Source: SLID01 sp041667545
GTDB taxonomy: Bacteria > Omnitrophota > Gorgyraeia > Tantalellales > Tantalellaceae
Assembly: GCA_041667545.1 (NCBI GenBank)
Contig: JBAYES010000010.1
Location: 1-46,273 of the forward strand
Direction: 5' to 3'
Length of the DNA: 46,273 nt
Shown: positions 31,895 to 39,688 of the stretch, one piece after another
How the letters are laid out: each line of letters starts with the position of its first letter
Numbering within the stretch: the first letter of the stretch is position 1
The notes under the pieces: generated by a model
What the model was told of the DNA's origin: nothing
Database searches by the model: none
The model's input: the letters and a program-made list of their open reading frames with translations, nothing else
Translations under genes and position numbers: made by a program

Positions 31895-33076
31895 TTATTT
31901 GTCGTTAAGCGCCGATATCCCCGGAAGTTCCTTGCCTTCAAGGTATTCCAGAGACGCTCCTCCTCCGGTCGACATATGCGACATCTTCTTGCCCAACTTG
32001 AGCTGATTGACGGCCGCGGCGGTATCTCCTCCGCCTATAACGGTAGTGGCGTCAAGACCCGATATGAATTTAGCCACCTCTTTTGTTCCTTTTGAAAAAG
32101 GTTTCATCTCGAAAAAACCCACCGGCCCGTTCCAAACTATCGTTCTGGCTTCGCCAAGTATTGAGTTAAAACTTTTAATGGTCTTCGGCCCTATATCGAG
32201 ACCTATCCATCCGTCCGGAATATGTTCGTCTTTTGTGACCTTCCGGCGCGAAGTTTCGTTTATCTCCCGCGCGATGACATGATCTTCAGGCAAAAAGATA
32301 CTCACACCCTTTGAGCTCGCCGCGGAAAAGATTCTGTCTACCGTACCCATCATCTCATCTTCTACCCTGGATGCGCCCACTCCTTTAAGCCGCGACTTAA
32401 GAAAAGTGTAGGCCATAGCCCCTCCTATGAGCAGATACTCTATCTTATCCAGCATATTCTCGATAACGGGTATCTTGTCAGCCACTTTTGCCCCACCCAA
32501 AAGGAGGGCAAAAGGTTTGTCAGGATCTTTGGTCACCTTCTCGAAGTACTGTATCTCTTTCTCTACCAGAAACCCTGCTACGCTAGGCAGATATTTTGTT
32601 ACCCCTTCTGTGGAAGCATGCGCCCTGTGGCAGGTACCAAAAGCGTCGTTCACGAAAACATCCCCTAAAGACGCGAGCTCTTTCGCGAATTCAGGATCGT
32701 TTCCCGTTTCCTGTTTGTGAAAACGGAGATTTTCTAAAAGTACAATATCCCCGTCCTTCATCTTATCAACAGCCGCTTTGACTTGGGGCCCGACGCAATC
32801 ATCGAGTTTTTTAACATCTTTTTTCATAAGTTCCGAAAGTTTTTCCGCCACGGGAGATAAAGAATATTCCGGCTTAACCTCTCCTTTAGGCCTGCCCAGG
32901 TGACTCATGAGGATAAGCTTTCCGCCTCCTTTAAGCACATACTTCATAGAAGGCATTGCCGCCCGTATTCTGCTGTCATCGGTTATCTTCAGATCAGCGT
33001 CAAGAGGCACGTTGAAATCGACCCTCATAAGAACTTTCTTGCCCTTGATATCCAGATCCGTTATTGTCTTTTTCAT
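31895..33076 (-). CDS. pgk: Phosphoglycerate kinase Pgk
   Basis: Transfers phosphate between 1,3-bisphosphoglycerate and ADP. The 393-aa two-domain enzyme has VLMRVDFNVPLD and LMSHLGRPKG for substrate binding, FVNDAFGTCHRAHAS, LLGGAKVADKIPVIENML, and the nucleotide loop VWNGPVGFFEMKPFSKGT. GGGDTAAAV and STGGGASLEYLEGKELPG close the C-terminal domain. It has a GGAGGTGGGGG ribosome site. It lies between gap (103-bp gap holding a small GC-rich hairpin at 33106-33139) and tpiA. Confidence 0.97.
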   Translation of the reverse strand: MKKTITDLDIKGKKVLMRVDFNVPLDADLKITDDSRIRAAMPSMKYVLKGGGKLILMSHLGRPKGEVKPEYSLSPVAEKLSELMKKDVKKLDDCVGPQVKAAVDKMKDGDIVLLENLRFHKQETGNDPEFAKELASLGDVFVNDAFGTCHRAHASTEGVTKYLPSVAGFLVEKEIQYFEKVTKDPDKPFALLLGGAKVADKIPVIENMLDKIEYLLIGGAMAYTFLKSRLKGVGASRVEDEMMGTVDRIFSAASSKGVSIFLPEDHVIAREINETSRRKVTKDEHIPDGWIGLDIGPKTIKSFNSILGEARTIVWNGPVGFFEMKPFSKGTKEVAKFISGLDATTVIGGGDTAAAVNQLKLGKKMSHMSTGGGASLEYLEGKELPGISALNDK

Positions 33077-33179
33077 CCCCCACCTCCATCAACAGTAAGA
33101 TCTACGGATCCGGCCCTCACGTCTAACTAAGCCGGACCCGTTCTTTCGAAAAAGTAACTTTATCTTCGCGAAAACAACG

Positions 33180-34178
33180 TTACTTCGCGAGCATCCTTGC
33201 AAGGTCCACTACTCTGTTGGAATAGCCCCATTCATTATCGTACCATCCGATAAGCTTTACCATGTTTTTTCCCATGACCATGGTAGAATCGGCGTCAAAT
33301 ATGCATGAATGCGGATTGCCTATGATATCAAAAGAAACTATCGGATCTTCCGTATACTCCAGAATACCTTTCATTTCACCTTCGGCCGCCTTTTTCATGG
33401 CGGCGTTCACGGCTTCAACGGTAACATCTTTCTTGGTCATAGCCACGAAATCAACTACCGAACCGTCTTTCACGGGTACTCTCATGGCCATACCGTTAAG
33501 CTTTCCTTTAAGTTCGGGAATGACCTTTCCTACGGCTTTTGCCGCGCCGGTCGTAGTCGGAATTATGCTCTCACATGCCGCTCTTGCCCTTCTGAGATCG
33601 GAATGCGGAAGGTCAAGTATGCTCTGATCGTTGGTGTAAGCGTGTACGGTTGTCATAAGGCCTTCCTCCATACCAAAAGTATCGTTAAGCACTTTTACCA
33701 TGGGAGCAAGGCAGTTAGTCGTACATGACGCGTTCGATACTATCTTATCCGTAGGTTTTAGGTCTCCGCTGTTAACCCCCAGAACCACCATGTTATCGAT
33801 CTCATCTTTCGGAGGAACGGTAAGTATCACCTTTTCCGCCCCGGCCTCGATATGCCAGGAAACCTTTTCTTTGTTCCGGAATACCCCGGTAGACTCGATC
33901 ACGACTTTCACTCCTTCCTTTTTCCAGGGGAGCTGCTTAGGATCCTTTATGCTGAGTATAGCTATTTCCTTTCCGTTAACAACTATTGAATTTTCCCTGG
34001 CTTCAACTGTCCCGTCGAATTTTCCGTGAACAGAGTCGTATTTAAGAAGATGCGCGAGTGTCTTCGCGTCTGTAAGGTCGTTTATGGCCGCTACATCAAA
34101 ACCACCCTGTTTTTCCATTATCCTGAAAACCTGCCGCCCTATTCTTCCAAACCCGTTAATACCTATCTTGATCGCCAT
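33180..34178 (-). CDS. gap: Glyceraldehyde-3-phosphate dehydrogenase Gap
   Basis: Phosphorylating NAD-dependent GAPDH of glycolysis. The 332-aa protein starts MAIKIGINGFGRIGRQVFRI and has the catalytic cysteine C152 in SNASCTTNCLAP. TGAAKAVGKVIPELKGKLNG and the WYDNEWGYSNRVVDL C-terminal block are also present. The Asp in INDLTD after the second strand argues for NAD rather than NADP. The ATG has a strong AAGGAGGAAG ribosome site. It is first in gap-pgk-tpiA-secG-opp. I could not identify a convincing promoter upstream because repeats start 47 bp away. Confidence 0.97.
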   Translation of the reverse strand: MAIKIGINGFGRIGRQVFRIMEKQGGFDVAAINDLTDAKTLAHLLKYDSVHGKFDGTVEARENSIVVNGKEIAILSIKDPKQLPWKKEGVKVVIESTGVFRNKEKVSWHIEAGAEKVILTVPPKDEIDNMVVLGVNSGDLKPTDKIVSNASCTTNCLAPMVKVLNDTFGMEEGLMTTVHAYTNDQSILDLPHSDLRRARAACESIIPTTTGAAKAVGKVIPELKGKLNGMAMRVPVKDGSVVDFVAMTKKDVTVEAVNAAMKKAAEGEMKGILEYTEDPIVSFDIIGNPHSCIFDADSTMVMGKNMVKLIGWYDNEWGYSNRVVDLARMLAK

Positions 34179-34224
34179 TACTTCCTCCTTGAAATTGTCA
34201 TTTTACACTCCACGAAAATACACT

Positions 34225-34262
34225 TCCCGCTTTTTTGAACCTGTCCCGCCTTTTTGAACCTG
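34225..34262 (-). repeat. Two 19-bp direct repeats related to the GGACAGG family
   Basis: On the minus strand CAGGTTCAAAAAGGCGGGA is followed by CAGGTTCAAAAAAGCGGGA. The GGGACAGGTTCAA core matches the 23-bp family with the GTGTA segment missing. They lie 47-84 bp upstream of the gap start codon and may overlap its promoter. Confidence 0.6.
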
Positions 34263-34268
34263 CATAGA

Positions 34269-34613
34269 GTTCCGCAAAATGAACCTTTATCCCGTCGTTG
34301 CGAGGAACGAACGAAGTGAGTGACGAAGCCCTTCGTCTCGTGGGAACATATGAGGCTCAGGATTTCGGCAGACTCAGCATAGGGCCGAATCAATCTCTCT
34401 CCGACGTCGTTGCGAACCCGCCGAAGGCGGCCGAATCAATCTCTCTCCGACGTCGTTGCGAACCCGCCGAAGGCGGCCGAATCAATCTCTCTCCGGCGTC
34501 GTTGCGAACCCGCCGAAGGCGGGTGAAGCAATCTCAATAAATACAATTAGTAATGAGGTTGCTTCGGTCGCTTTGCTCCCTCGCAATGACGTGAAATTGA
34601 TATTTTGCATAAC
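34269..34613. mobile_element. TIR-bearing palindromic element, composite
   Basis: The ends GTTCCGCAAAATGA and, inverted, GTTATGCAAAATAT match at 10 of 14 positions and resemble the perfect TIRs of the element at 44370-44513. Just inside, GCGAGGAACGAACGAAGT and a CTCCCTCGCAATGACG arm are self-complementary. Embedded in the left half is a segment of the 94-340 family (phrase CTCAGGATTTCGGCAGACT), followed by the 46-bp triplication. No transposase is present. Nesting suggests repeated insertion or recombination. Confidence 0.65.
34385..34522. repeat. Three exact 46-bp tandem repeats
   Basis: Units at 34385-34430, 34431-34476 and 34477-34522. The first two are identical and the third differs at one position (A to G). 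Each contains the CCCGCCGAAGGCGG palindrome. There are no spacers, so this is not a CRISPR array; it looks like a recent tandem amplification inside the palindromic element. Confidence 0.9.
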
Positions 34614-34701
34614 GCCATGAACCCGTATTATATATCCTAAGGACATATCGTTCAACAGTTTTTTAGGTATTTTTTTAAAGGGGGCTTAAAGGGGAGGGAC
34701 G

Positions 34702-34850
34702 CACATAGAACAGGGTGTATTCGAGCACTGGAACTTGTCCGCCGCCGAAAAGGATAAAAATAAAGACACTTCCCCGAAGAGACTACTCCTGAATCTCTAA
34801 AAATAACAGGTGTACAAGTGAAACGCGCAGAATATGCCCTGTTCTATGTG
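34702..34850 (+). ncRNA. Structured element, copy C (diverged, candidate RNA)
   Basis: A 149-nt element closed by a 19-bp stem, 34702-34720 with 34832-34850. Compared with copy A, six consecutive stem positions differ on both arms yet still pair. Two pairs are U-G and G-U on the plus strand and would be A-C and C-A on the minus strand. The blocks GAGCACTGGA, CGCCGCCGAA, AGGATAAAAAT, AAAATAACAGG and CGCGCAG are kept. The hairpin before AAAATAACAGG is rebuilt as AGAGA/TCTCT. Context is unrelated to that of copies A and B. Confidence 0.55.
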
Positions 34851-34911
34851 AGAGTTCAAAGCTGTTCGGAGGCGTAGACATCCCTCTGCTAATACGATAC
34901 ACTGCCGTCCT

Positions 34912-36003
34912 TCAGTTACCTCTGAAAAGCTCCAGAACGTGTTTTGCCGAGGATTCCCACGAAAAATCTTTTGCCCTTTCCCTTCCCTTTTCGGCCAATG
35001 AGCATGCAAATTCCCTGTCGGATATGACCTTCCATATGGCTTCTGACAACTGCTCTGTATCGGAAGGGTCTACGGTCACGGCAGCGTCCGAGGCAATCTC
35101 GCCGCAACTTGAAGTGGAAGACGTTACAACGGGAACATTCGAGGCAAAAGCCTCCAGAATGGGAAATCCGAACCCCTCATACAAAGAAGGATAAACAAAA
35201 CAATCGGCGGCGCTGTAAAAATGCTTAAGGTCATCGTAAGGCACGTATCCCGTAAATATCACATCTTTCCCGATACCCGATCTTTTGGCCGTATTTTCCA
35301 TATTGGCGGTTTTTTTTCCTTTCGCCCCTGTTAATACAAGCTTATGAGAAATTTTGTGACGACCCTTGAGTATTTCAAAGGCCTCGACCAGACGAATAAC
35401 GTTCTTTCTGTGATCCATTCCTCCCGAATACAAAAGGAAAGATCCTTCTACGCCATACTTGTCCTTTATTTTTTTTCGGGACTGGCCCTTATCCAGGGCT
35501 TTGAAAGACTCGTCCCTGCCGGGATAGACCACCTCAATGCGCTTTGCCGCGCCGGGGAAGGATCTTTCTATATCGTTTTTAGTGTTGACAGAGTCTGCTA
35601 TTATCGCTTTACTTTCAGAGAATACCCTTTTAAGCGAACCTTCAAGTTTTTGCAGATAGTCATCGGCATAACCCTCGGGAAAAATAAGCGGAATAAGATC
35701 GTGCACGGTGGTAAACAAACCGTACGAGACGCTATGCGGCATATCATAACTTGATGTGTGAAGAACATCCGCGTCCTTCAAAGCGCGGTCAGGCCTGAAC
35801 GACAGCCTATCGACCTTGTGCCTGAAATTCCGGCCCGGCAAACGCCATAATCGCCTTTTAAAGTCGAAAAGTCTCACATAGCTGTACAAAAGATAATTGC
35901 TTTCCCGGTCTATTTTGGCCAAAGCATTGACCAGACCGAAAGTATATGTCCCTATCCCCGTTCTGTTCTTCAGCGTCGACCGTATATCTATGGCGATATT
36001 CAT
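34912..36003 (-). CDS. GT4 family glycosyltransferase
   Basis: Cytosolic or membrane-associated retaining glycosyltransferase of GT-B fold, probably acting on an envelope polysaccharide or glycolipid; donor and acceptor unknown. The 363-aa protein has an N-terminal glycine-rich GIGTYTFGLVNAL loop, the inter-domain LLYSGGMDHRKNVIRLVEAF motif, and the donor-site E-x7-E motif in SLYEGFGFPILEAFASNVPV. The C-terminal half is the GT1/GT4 nucleotide-sugar domain (about 190-345). It lies 18 bp after fmt as the last gene of the envelope and housekeeping run. An AAGAGG ribosome site is 11 bp upstream. Confidence 0.88.
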   Translation of the reverse strand: MNIAIDIRSTLKNRTGIGTYTFGLVNALAKIDRESNYLLYSYVRLFDFKRRLWRLPGRNFRHKVDRLSFRPDRALKDADVLHTSSYDMPHSVSYGLFTTVHDLIPLIFPEGYADDYLQKLEGSLKRVFSESKAIIADSVNTKNDIERSFPGAAKRIEVVYPGRDESFKALDKGQSRKKIKDKYGVEGSFLLYSGGMDHRKNVIRLVEAFEILKGRHKISHKLVLTGAKGKKTANMENTAKRSGIGKDVIFTGYVPYDDLKHFYSAADCFVYPSLYEGFGFPILEAFASNVPVVTSSTSSCGEIASDAAVTVDPSDTEQLSEAIWKVISDREFACSLAEKGRERAKDFSWESSAKHVLELFRGN

Positions 36004-36021
36004 CTTATTTGAAACCTCTTG

Positions 36022-36960
36022 CTATTGTCCTAAAACCGTACCCGCGAGATCCTTATGCCCCAGAAGGAACTCGTCCGAGGTCATAGCCTTTTTCCCCTCG
36101 AGCTGAAGTTTCCCCACACGTAAAGCTCCCCGGCCTGTTTTGACGATAAGTTTGGTTTCCGAGACCAGAACTTGCCCCGGAGTAAATTCTCCGTCGGGGC
36201 CATCGCATGCGGCTGCCTGGATAATCTTCAGAACCTTGCCCCCCAGATATGTGTATGTCCCCGGCCAGGGCCTAAGGCCCCTGACCTTCAGGCATATTTC
36301 GTCGGCCGGCAAAGTCCACTCTATCCTTCCTTCAGGCCGTTCGAGTTTCGCGGCATATGTGGCCTTGCTTTCATCCTGGGCCGTAAATTCCTCTTTTCCC
36401 GAAGCAATAAGATCGACAGCTTTCAAAAGGAGTACGGCGCCTTTCACCGACAATTTTTCTGAAAGAACATCCGAAGTATCATGTTCTCCTATGTCGGTTC
36501 TATCCTGAAGGATTATGTCCCCCGAATCCATTCTCTCATTCATCCTTATAACGGTATTCCCGGTAACACTGTCCCCTTCAAGTATCGCGCGGTTCACCGG
36601 AGCCGGGCCCCTGTATAAAGGAAGAAGCGATGGATGAAGATTTAAGCAGTATTTTCCGGGTATCTCCAGGACCTCGCGGGGCAATATCCTGCCATAGTCG
36701 ACAACGACAAAAATATCGGCATTGAAACTTCTGAGATCTTCAATAAAACTTTTATCAGCAAGCTTCACCGGCTGTAAGACCGCCGTCTCGGGGGCCGTTT
36801 TTTCAACTATATCTTTTACCGGCGTAGGGGTAACATTCCACCCGCGCCCTTTTCTCGCATCGGGCCGGGTAACCACAGCCAACGTATTATGAGAACTTCT
36901 CAGCAAACTCTTAAGAACAGGTATGCCAAACCTCCCGGTACCAAAGAAAACAACCCTCAT
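36022..36960 (-). CDS. fmt: Methionyl-tRNA formyltransferase Fmt
   Basis: Formylates initiator Met-tRNA using 10-formyl-tetrahydrofolate. The 312-aa protein has the catalytic triad N107 and H109 in CLNLHPSLLPLYRG and D145 in ERMDSGDII, aligning with N106, H108 and D144 of E. coli. The C-terminal OB-like domain (about 205-312) has LRPWPGTYTYLGGKVLKI. It follows priA by 45 bp, a common priA-(def)-fmt order, but def is missing here. The GGAAGGGG ribosome site is part of a purine-rich micro-repeat filling the gap. Confidence 0.95.
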   Translation of the reverse strand: MRVVFFGTGRFGIPVLKSLLRSSHNTLAVVTRPDARKGRGWNVTPTPVKDIVEKTAPETAVLQPVKLADKSFIEDLRSFNADIFVVVDYGRILPREVLEIPGKYCLNLHPSLLPLYRGPAPVNRAILEGDSVTGNTVIRMNERMDSGDIILQDRTDIGEHDTSDVLSEKLSVKGAVLLLKAVDLIASGKEEFTAQDESKATYAAKLERPEGRIEWTLPADEICLKVRGLRPWPGTYTYLGGKVLKIIQAAACDGPDGEFTPGQVLVSETKLIVKTGRGALRVGKLQLEGKKAMTSDEFLLGHKDLAGTVLGQ

Positions 36961-37005
36961 ACTCTTACCCCTTCCCCTTACCTCTTTGCCCTTACCCCTT
37001 TGCCC

Positions 37006-39000
37006 CTACAGACTCATCGGATCCACGTCAACCGCCATGAACACTCCCGACGCCTTCCTGAAACCTTTCAGAGCCGTGCGAAGTCTCTGCACCATTTCAG
37101 GCCTTGACGAACATTTTATAAGAATGTTCCACCTGTAAAATCCCCTCAATTTTACCATCGGAGAAGGGACCGGTCCGATCATATCAATATCCGGCATTCT
37201 CTTCGCGAGAAGTTTAGCCAGATTTTCAGAAAACTTCATCACGTTCTCTTCCTTTTTCGACCGTATAGTCAGTTTGATAAGGTTTGTGAACGGGGGGAAA
37301 CCTAACTCTCTTCTTGACTGTATCTCCTTTGAATAAAAAGCCCCGTAATCGTGTTTCGCGGCCATTTTAATGGCATAGTTATCCGGCGTAAAAGTCTGCA
37401 CCACAACCTCTCCGCCCAAGTCGCCCCTGCCTGCCCTGCCCGCGACCTGCGTTATAAGGTTAAAAGTCCTCTCCCCGCTTCTGAAATCGGGGAGATTAAG
37501 GTTAGCATCCGCCGAGACCACGCCCACCAGAGTAACTTTGGGAAAATCAAAACCTTTGGCTATCATCTGTGTTCCCACGATAACATCAATTTTATGCTGT
37601 TTGAAATCGGAAAGTATGCGGTCATGCGAACCTCTTTTTGACATCGTATCGGAGTCCATCCGCTCTATCCTGGAACTGGGAAGTATCCTGCGAAGTTCTC
37701 CTTCCACCTTCTGGGTTCCCGTACCTTTGTACATGAGGTGTTCGCCACGGCAGGAAGGGCATATTCTCTGGGGAGTTTCCCTGTATCCGCAATGATGACA
37801 TAAAAGTTCTTTTTTTGTTTCGTGATAAACAAGGGGCGCGTCGCATTTTTTACACTTAAGGACAAATCCACAGCCTCTGCAGACGACAAATGTGGAAAAT
37901 CCGCGCCTGTTCAGGAATATAAGCGCCTGCTGGCCTTTTTCTATATCCTTCTTAAGCGCCTCGGCCATAACGCTGGAAATAACACGTTTTCCGGTCCTTG
38001 TATCCATCTCCATGCGCATGTCCACAAGCTTGACCCTGGGAAGTTCTTTTTCACTGATGCGCTGAGTAAGCTCTACAAGCCGGTACTCACCGCTAAGCGC
38101 CTTGTGGTAGGATTCCAGGCTGGGAGTGGCGCTGCCGAGTATTACCGGTATACCCGCCATGCGCGCCCTTTCTATGGCAACCTCTCTCGCGTGATATCTG
38201 GGAACGTCATCCTGCTTATAGCTCGGCTCGTGTTCCTCGTCTATTATGAATATGCCGGGATCCCTGAACGGGCTAAAAACAGCCGATCTTGGCCCTACAA
38301 CTATTTTCGCATCTCCTCTTTTTATCTTTTTCCACTCGGAGAATCTGGCGCTTTCAAGCATCTTTGAATGAAAGACCGCCACGCCGCTCCCGAAACGCGA
38401 CTTGAAACTTTCCACGGTCTGAGGTGTAAGAGAAATTTCCGGAACAAGGATTATCCCCGACTTGCCTTTAGAGACAACCCTTTCGGCTGTCTGCAAGTAT
38501 ATCTCGGTCTTGCCGCTTCCGGTTATACCGTGCAGAAGAAATACTTCATGCCTTTTCTCTTCCAGGCATTTCATGACATTGTCCAGGACGACCCTCTGTT
38601 CCCTGTTCGGTTCATGCGGATCGGTGGCGATAACAGGCGGCGGCTCTTCTTTTACGCGCGTTTCCATGGATACTTTTCCGCGTTTAAGGACTCCGGGTAT
38701 CATCGCCTCGAGTGCCTCTCCCCAGGAACAGAAATAATTATCTTTCATCCAGCGGGCAAGCTCTATCATTTCAGGAGTGAACACCGGCTCATCGTCTATG
38801 ATATCAATGAGGTCCCGGGGCCCTTGCACCATAGGCCGGTCTTCTATCTTAACGATATATCCCACGCGTTTAGAATTGCGGAAAGGTATATGGACCCTTT
38901 TCCCGATCTCGGCCCGGCGCGCTTCGCTGGCCGGAACCCTGTACTGGAACGCGCGGTCTATAGGAAGCGCTGTTATGACCTCAACGAACTGATCCTTCAT
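37006..39000 (-). CDS. priA: Primosomal replication restart helicase PriA
   Basis: 3'-to-5' superfamily 2 helicase that reloads replication at stalled forks. The 664-aa protein has an N-terminal 3'BD-like domain (about 1-110), Walker A GITGSGKT (158-165), DEEH (254-257), and helicase motif VGTQMIAKGFDFPKV in the second RecA domain. A zinc-binding insert has eight cysteines (374, 377, 383, 386, 401, 404, 414, 417). It is somewhat shorter than the 732-aa E. coli protein but complete in motifs. An AAGGA ribosome site precedes the ATG. It lies 13 bp after the uracil-DNA glycosylase and before fmt. Confidence 0.96.
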   Translation of the reverse strand: MKDQFVEVITALPIDRAFQYRVPASEARRAEIGKRVHIPFRNSKRVGYIVKIEDRPMVQGPRDLIDIIDDEPVFTPEMIELARWMKDNYFCSWGEALEAMIPGVLKRGKVSMETRVKEEPPPVIATDPHEPNREQRVVLDNVMKCLEEKRHEVFLLHGITGSGKTEIYLQTAERVVSKGKSGIILVPEISLTPQTVESFKSRFGSGVAVFHSKMLESARFSEWKKIKRGDAKIVVGPRSAVFSPFRDPGIFIIDEEHEPSYKQDDVPRYHAREVAIERARMAGIPVILGSATPSLESYHKALSGEYRLVELTQRISEKELPRVKLVDMRMEMDTRTGKRVISSVMAEALKKDIEKGQQALIFLNRRGFSTFVVCRGCGFVLKCKKCDAPLVYHETKKELLCHHCGYRETPQRICPSCRGEHLMYKGTGTQKVEGELRRILPSSRIERMDSDTMSKRGSHDRILSDFKQHKIDVIVGTQMIAKGFDFPKVTLVGVVSADANLNLPDFRSGERTFNLITQVAGRAGRGDLGGEVVVQTFTPDNYAIKMAAKHDYGAFYSKEIQSRRELGFPPFTNLIKLTIRSKKEENVMKFSENLAKLLAKRMPDIDMIGPVPSPMVKLRGFYRWNILIKCSSRPEMVQRLRTALKGFRKASGVFMAVDVDPMSL

Positions 39001-39013
39001 TCTGTCCTTATCG

Positions 39014-39688
39014 TTAATCTTCCGGGGTTTGGACGTTTTTTGTTTTTTTACCGGAAGGGATATTTATCCCCAGCTCTTTGGCTATCGCCTTCATATCTTC
39101 CCAAACTTCTTTCTTGCTCGATGGATTCCTCAGAAGATACGCCGGATGATATGTCGGCATAAGTTTTACCCCGCAATAGTCATGGAACTTTCCCCTCAGA
39201 CAGCTGATCGGAGTATCCGTATCAAGAAGTGTCTGCGACGCGAATTTACCCAGAGCGCATATAACTTTGGGTCTCACAAACCGTATCTGGGCGCTCAGAT
39301 AAGACGAACATTTACTTATCTCCCCGGGCAAGGGGTTGCGGTTCTCCGGGGGGCGGCATTTGAGTATATTGGCGATATAAATGTCTTCTCTTCTCAACCC
39401 CATTGCCGTTATTATGTCGGTCAGAAGTTTCCCCGCCCTTCCCACAAAAGGCCTTCCCTGAATGTCTTCGTCCCGCCCGGGGGCTTCGCCTATGAACATA
39501 AGCGCGGCATCACTTTTTCCTTCCCCAAAAACCGTATTAGACCGGGTTTTTGAAAGGCCGCATAAAGTACAATTCGAAACCGCCGCGCGGACAGACTCCA
39601 GGGATACGGTTTCCCCGTACAGCTCGCTTACCCCCGCCATCATCTCTGTTTCCGCCACCTGTCTTACGCCTTTAAGAATATCCGTCAC
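39014..39688 (-). CDS. Family 4 uracil-DNA glycosylase (Fe-S)
   Basis: Removes uracil from DNA in base excision repair. I place the start at GTG 39688, which overlaps the upstream TGA as GTGA and has a GGGAGGGG ribosome site, giving 224 aa; an upstream ATG lies inside the previous gene. Four cluster cysteines C40, C43, C111 and C127 occur in NCTLCGLS, LKCRPPENR and EISKCSSY. Active-site motif I is GEAPGRDEDIQGRPFVGRAG and motif III is TYHPAYLLRN. About 30 residues precede the Fe-S domain. It forms a repair and replication pair with priA 13 bp downstream. Confidence 0.93.
   Translation of the reverse strand: MTDILKGVRQVAETEMMAGVSELYGETVSLESVRAAVSNCTLCGLSKTRSNTVFGEGKSDAALMFIGEAPGRDEDIQGRPFVGRAGKLLTDIITAMGLRREDIYIANILKCRPPENRNPLPGEISKCSSYLSAQIRFVRPKVICALGKFASQTLLDTDTPISCLRGKFHDYCGVKLMPTYHPAYLLRNPSSKKEVWEDMKAIAKELGINIPSGKKTKNVQTPED

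Larger units (their letters stand above)
34179..34911. other. 733-bp repeat-filled intergenic region
   Basis: No protein gene is evident. From left to right it contains a gap leader, two 19-bp direct repeats (34225-34262), a 345-bp TIR-bearing palindromic element (34269-34613) with an internal 46-bp triplication (34385-34522), an AT-rich stretch (34614-34700) and structured element copy C (34702-34850). The final 60 bp before the GT4 stop show nothing recognisable. Confidence 0.7.

Noticed and set aside
34385..34522. Possible CRISPR array
   Set aside because: The three 46-bp units are directly adjacent without spacers, contain the palindrome of a dispersed repeat, and no cas genes are present.
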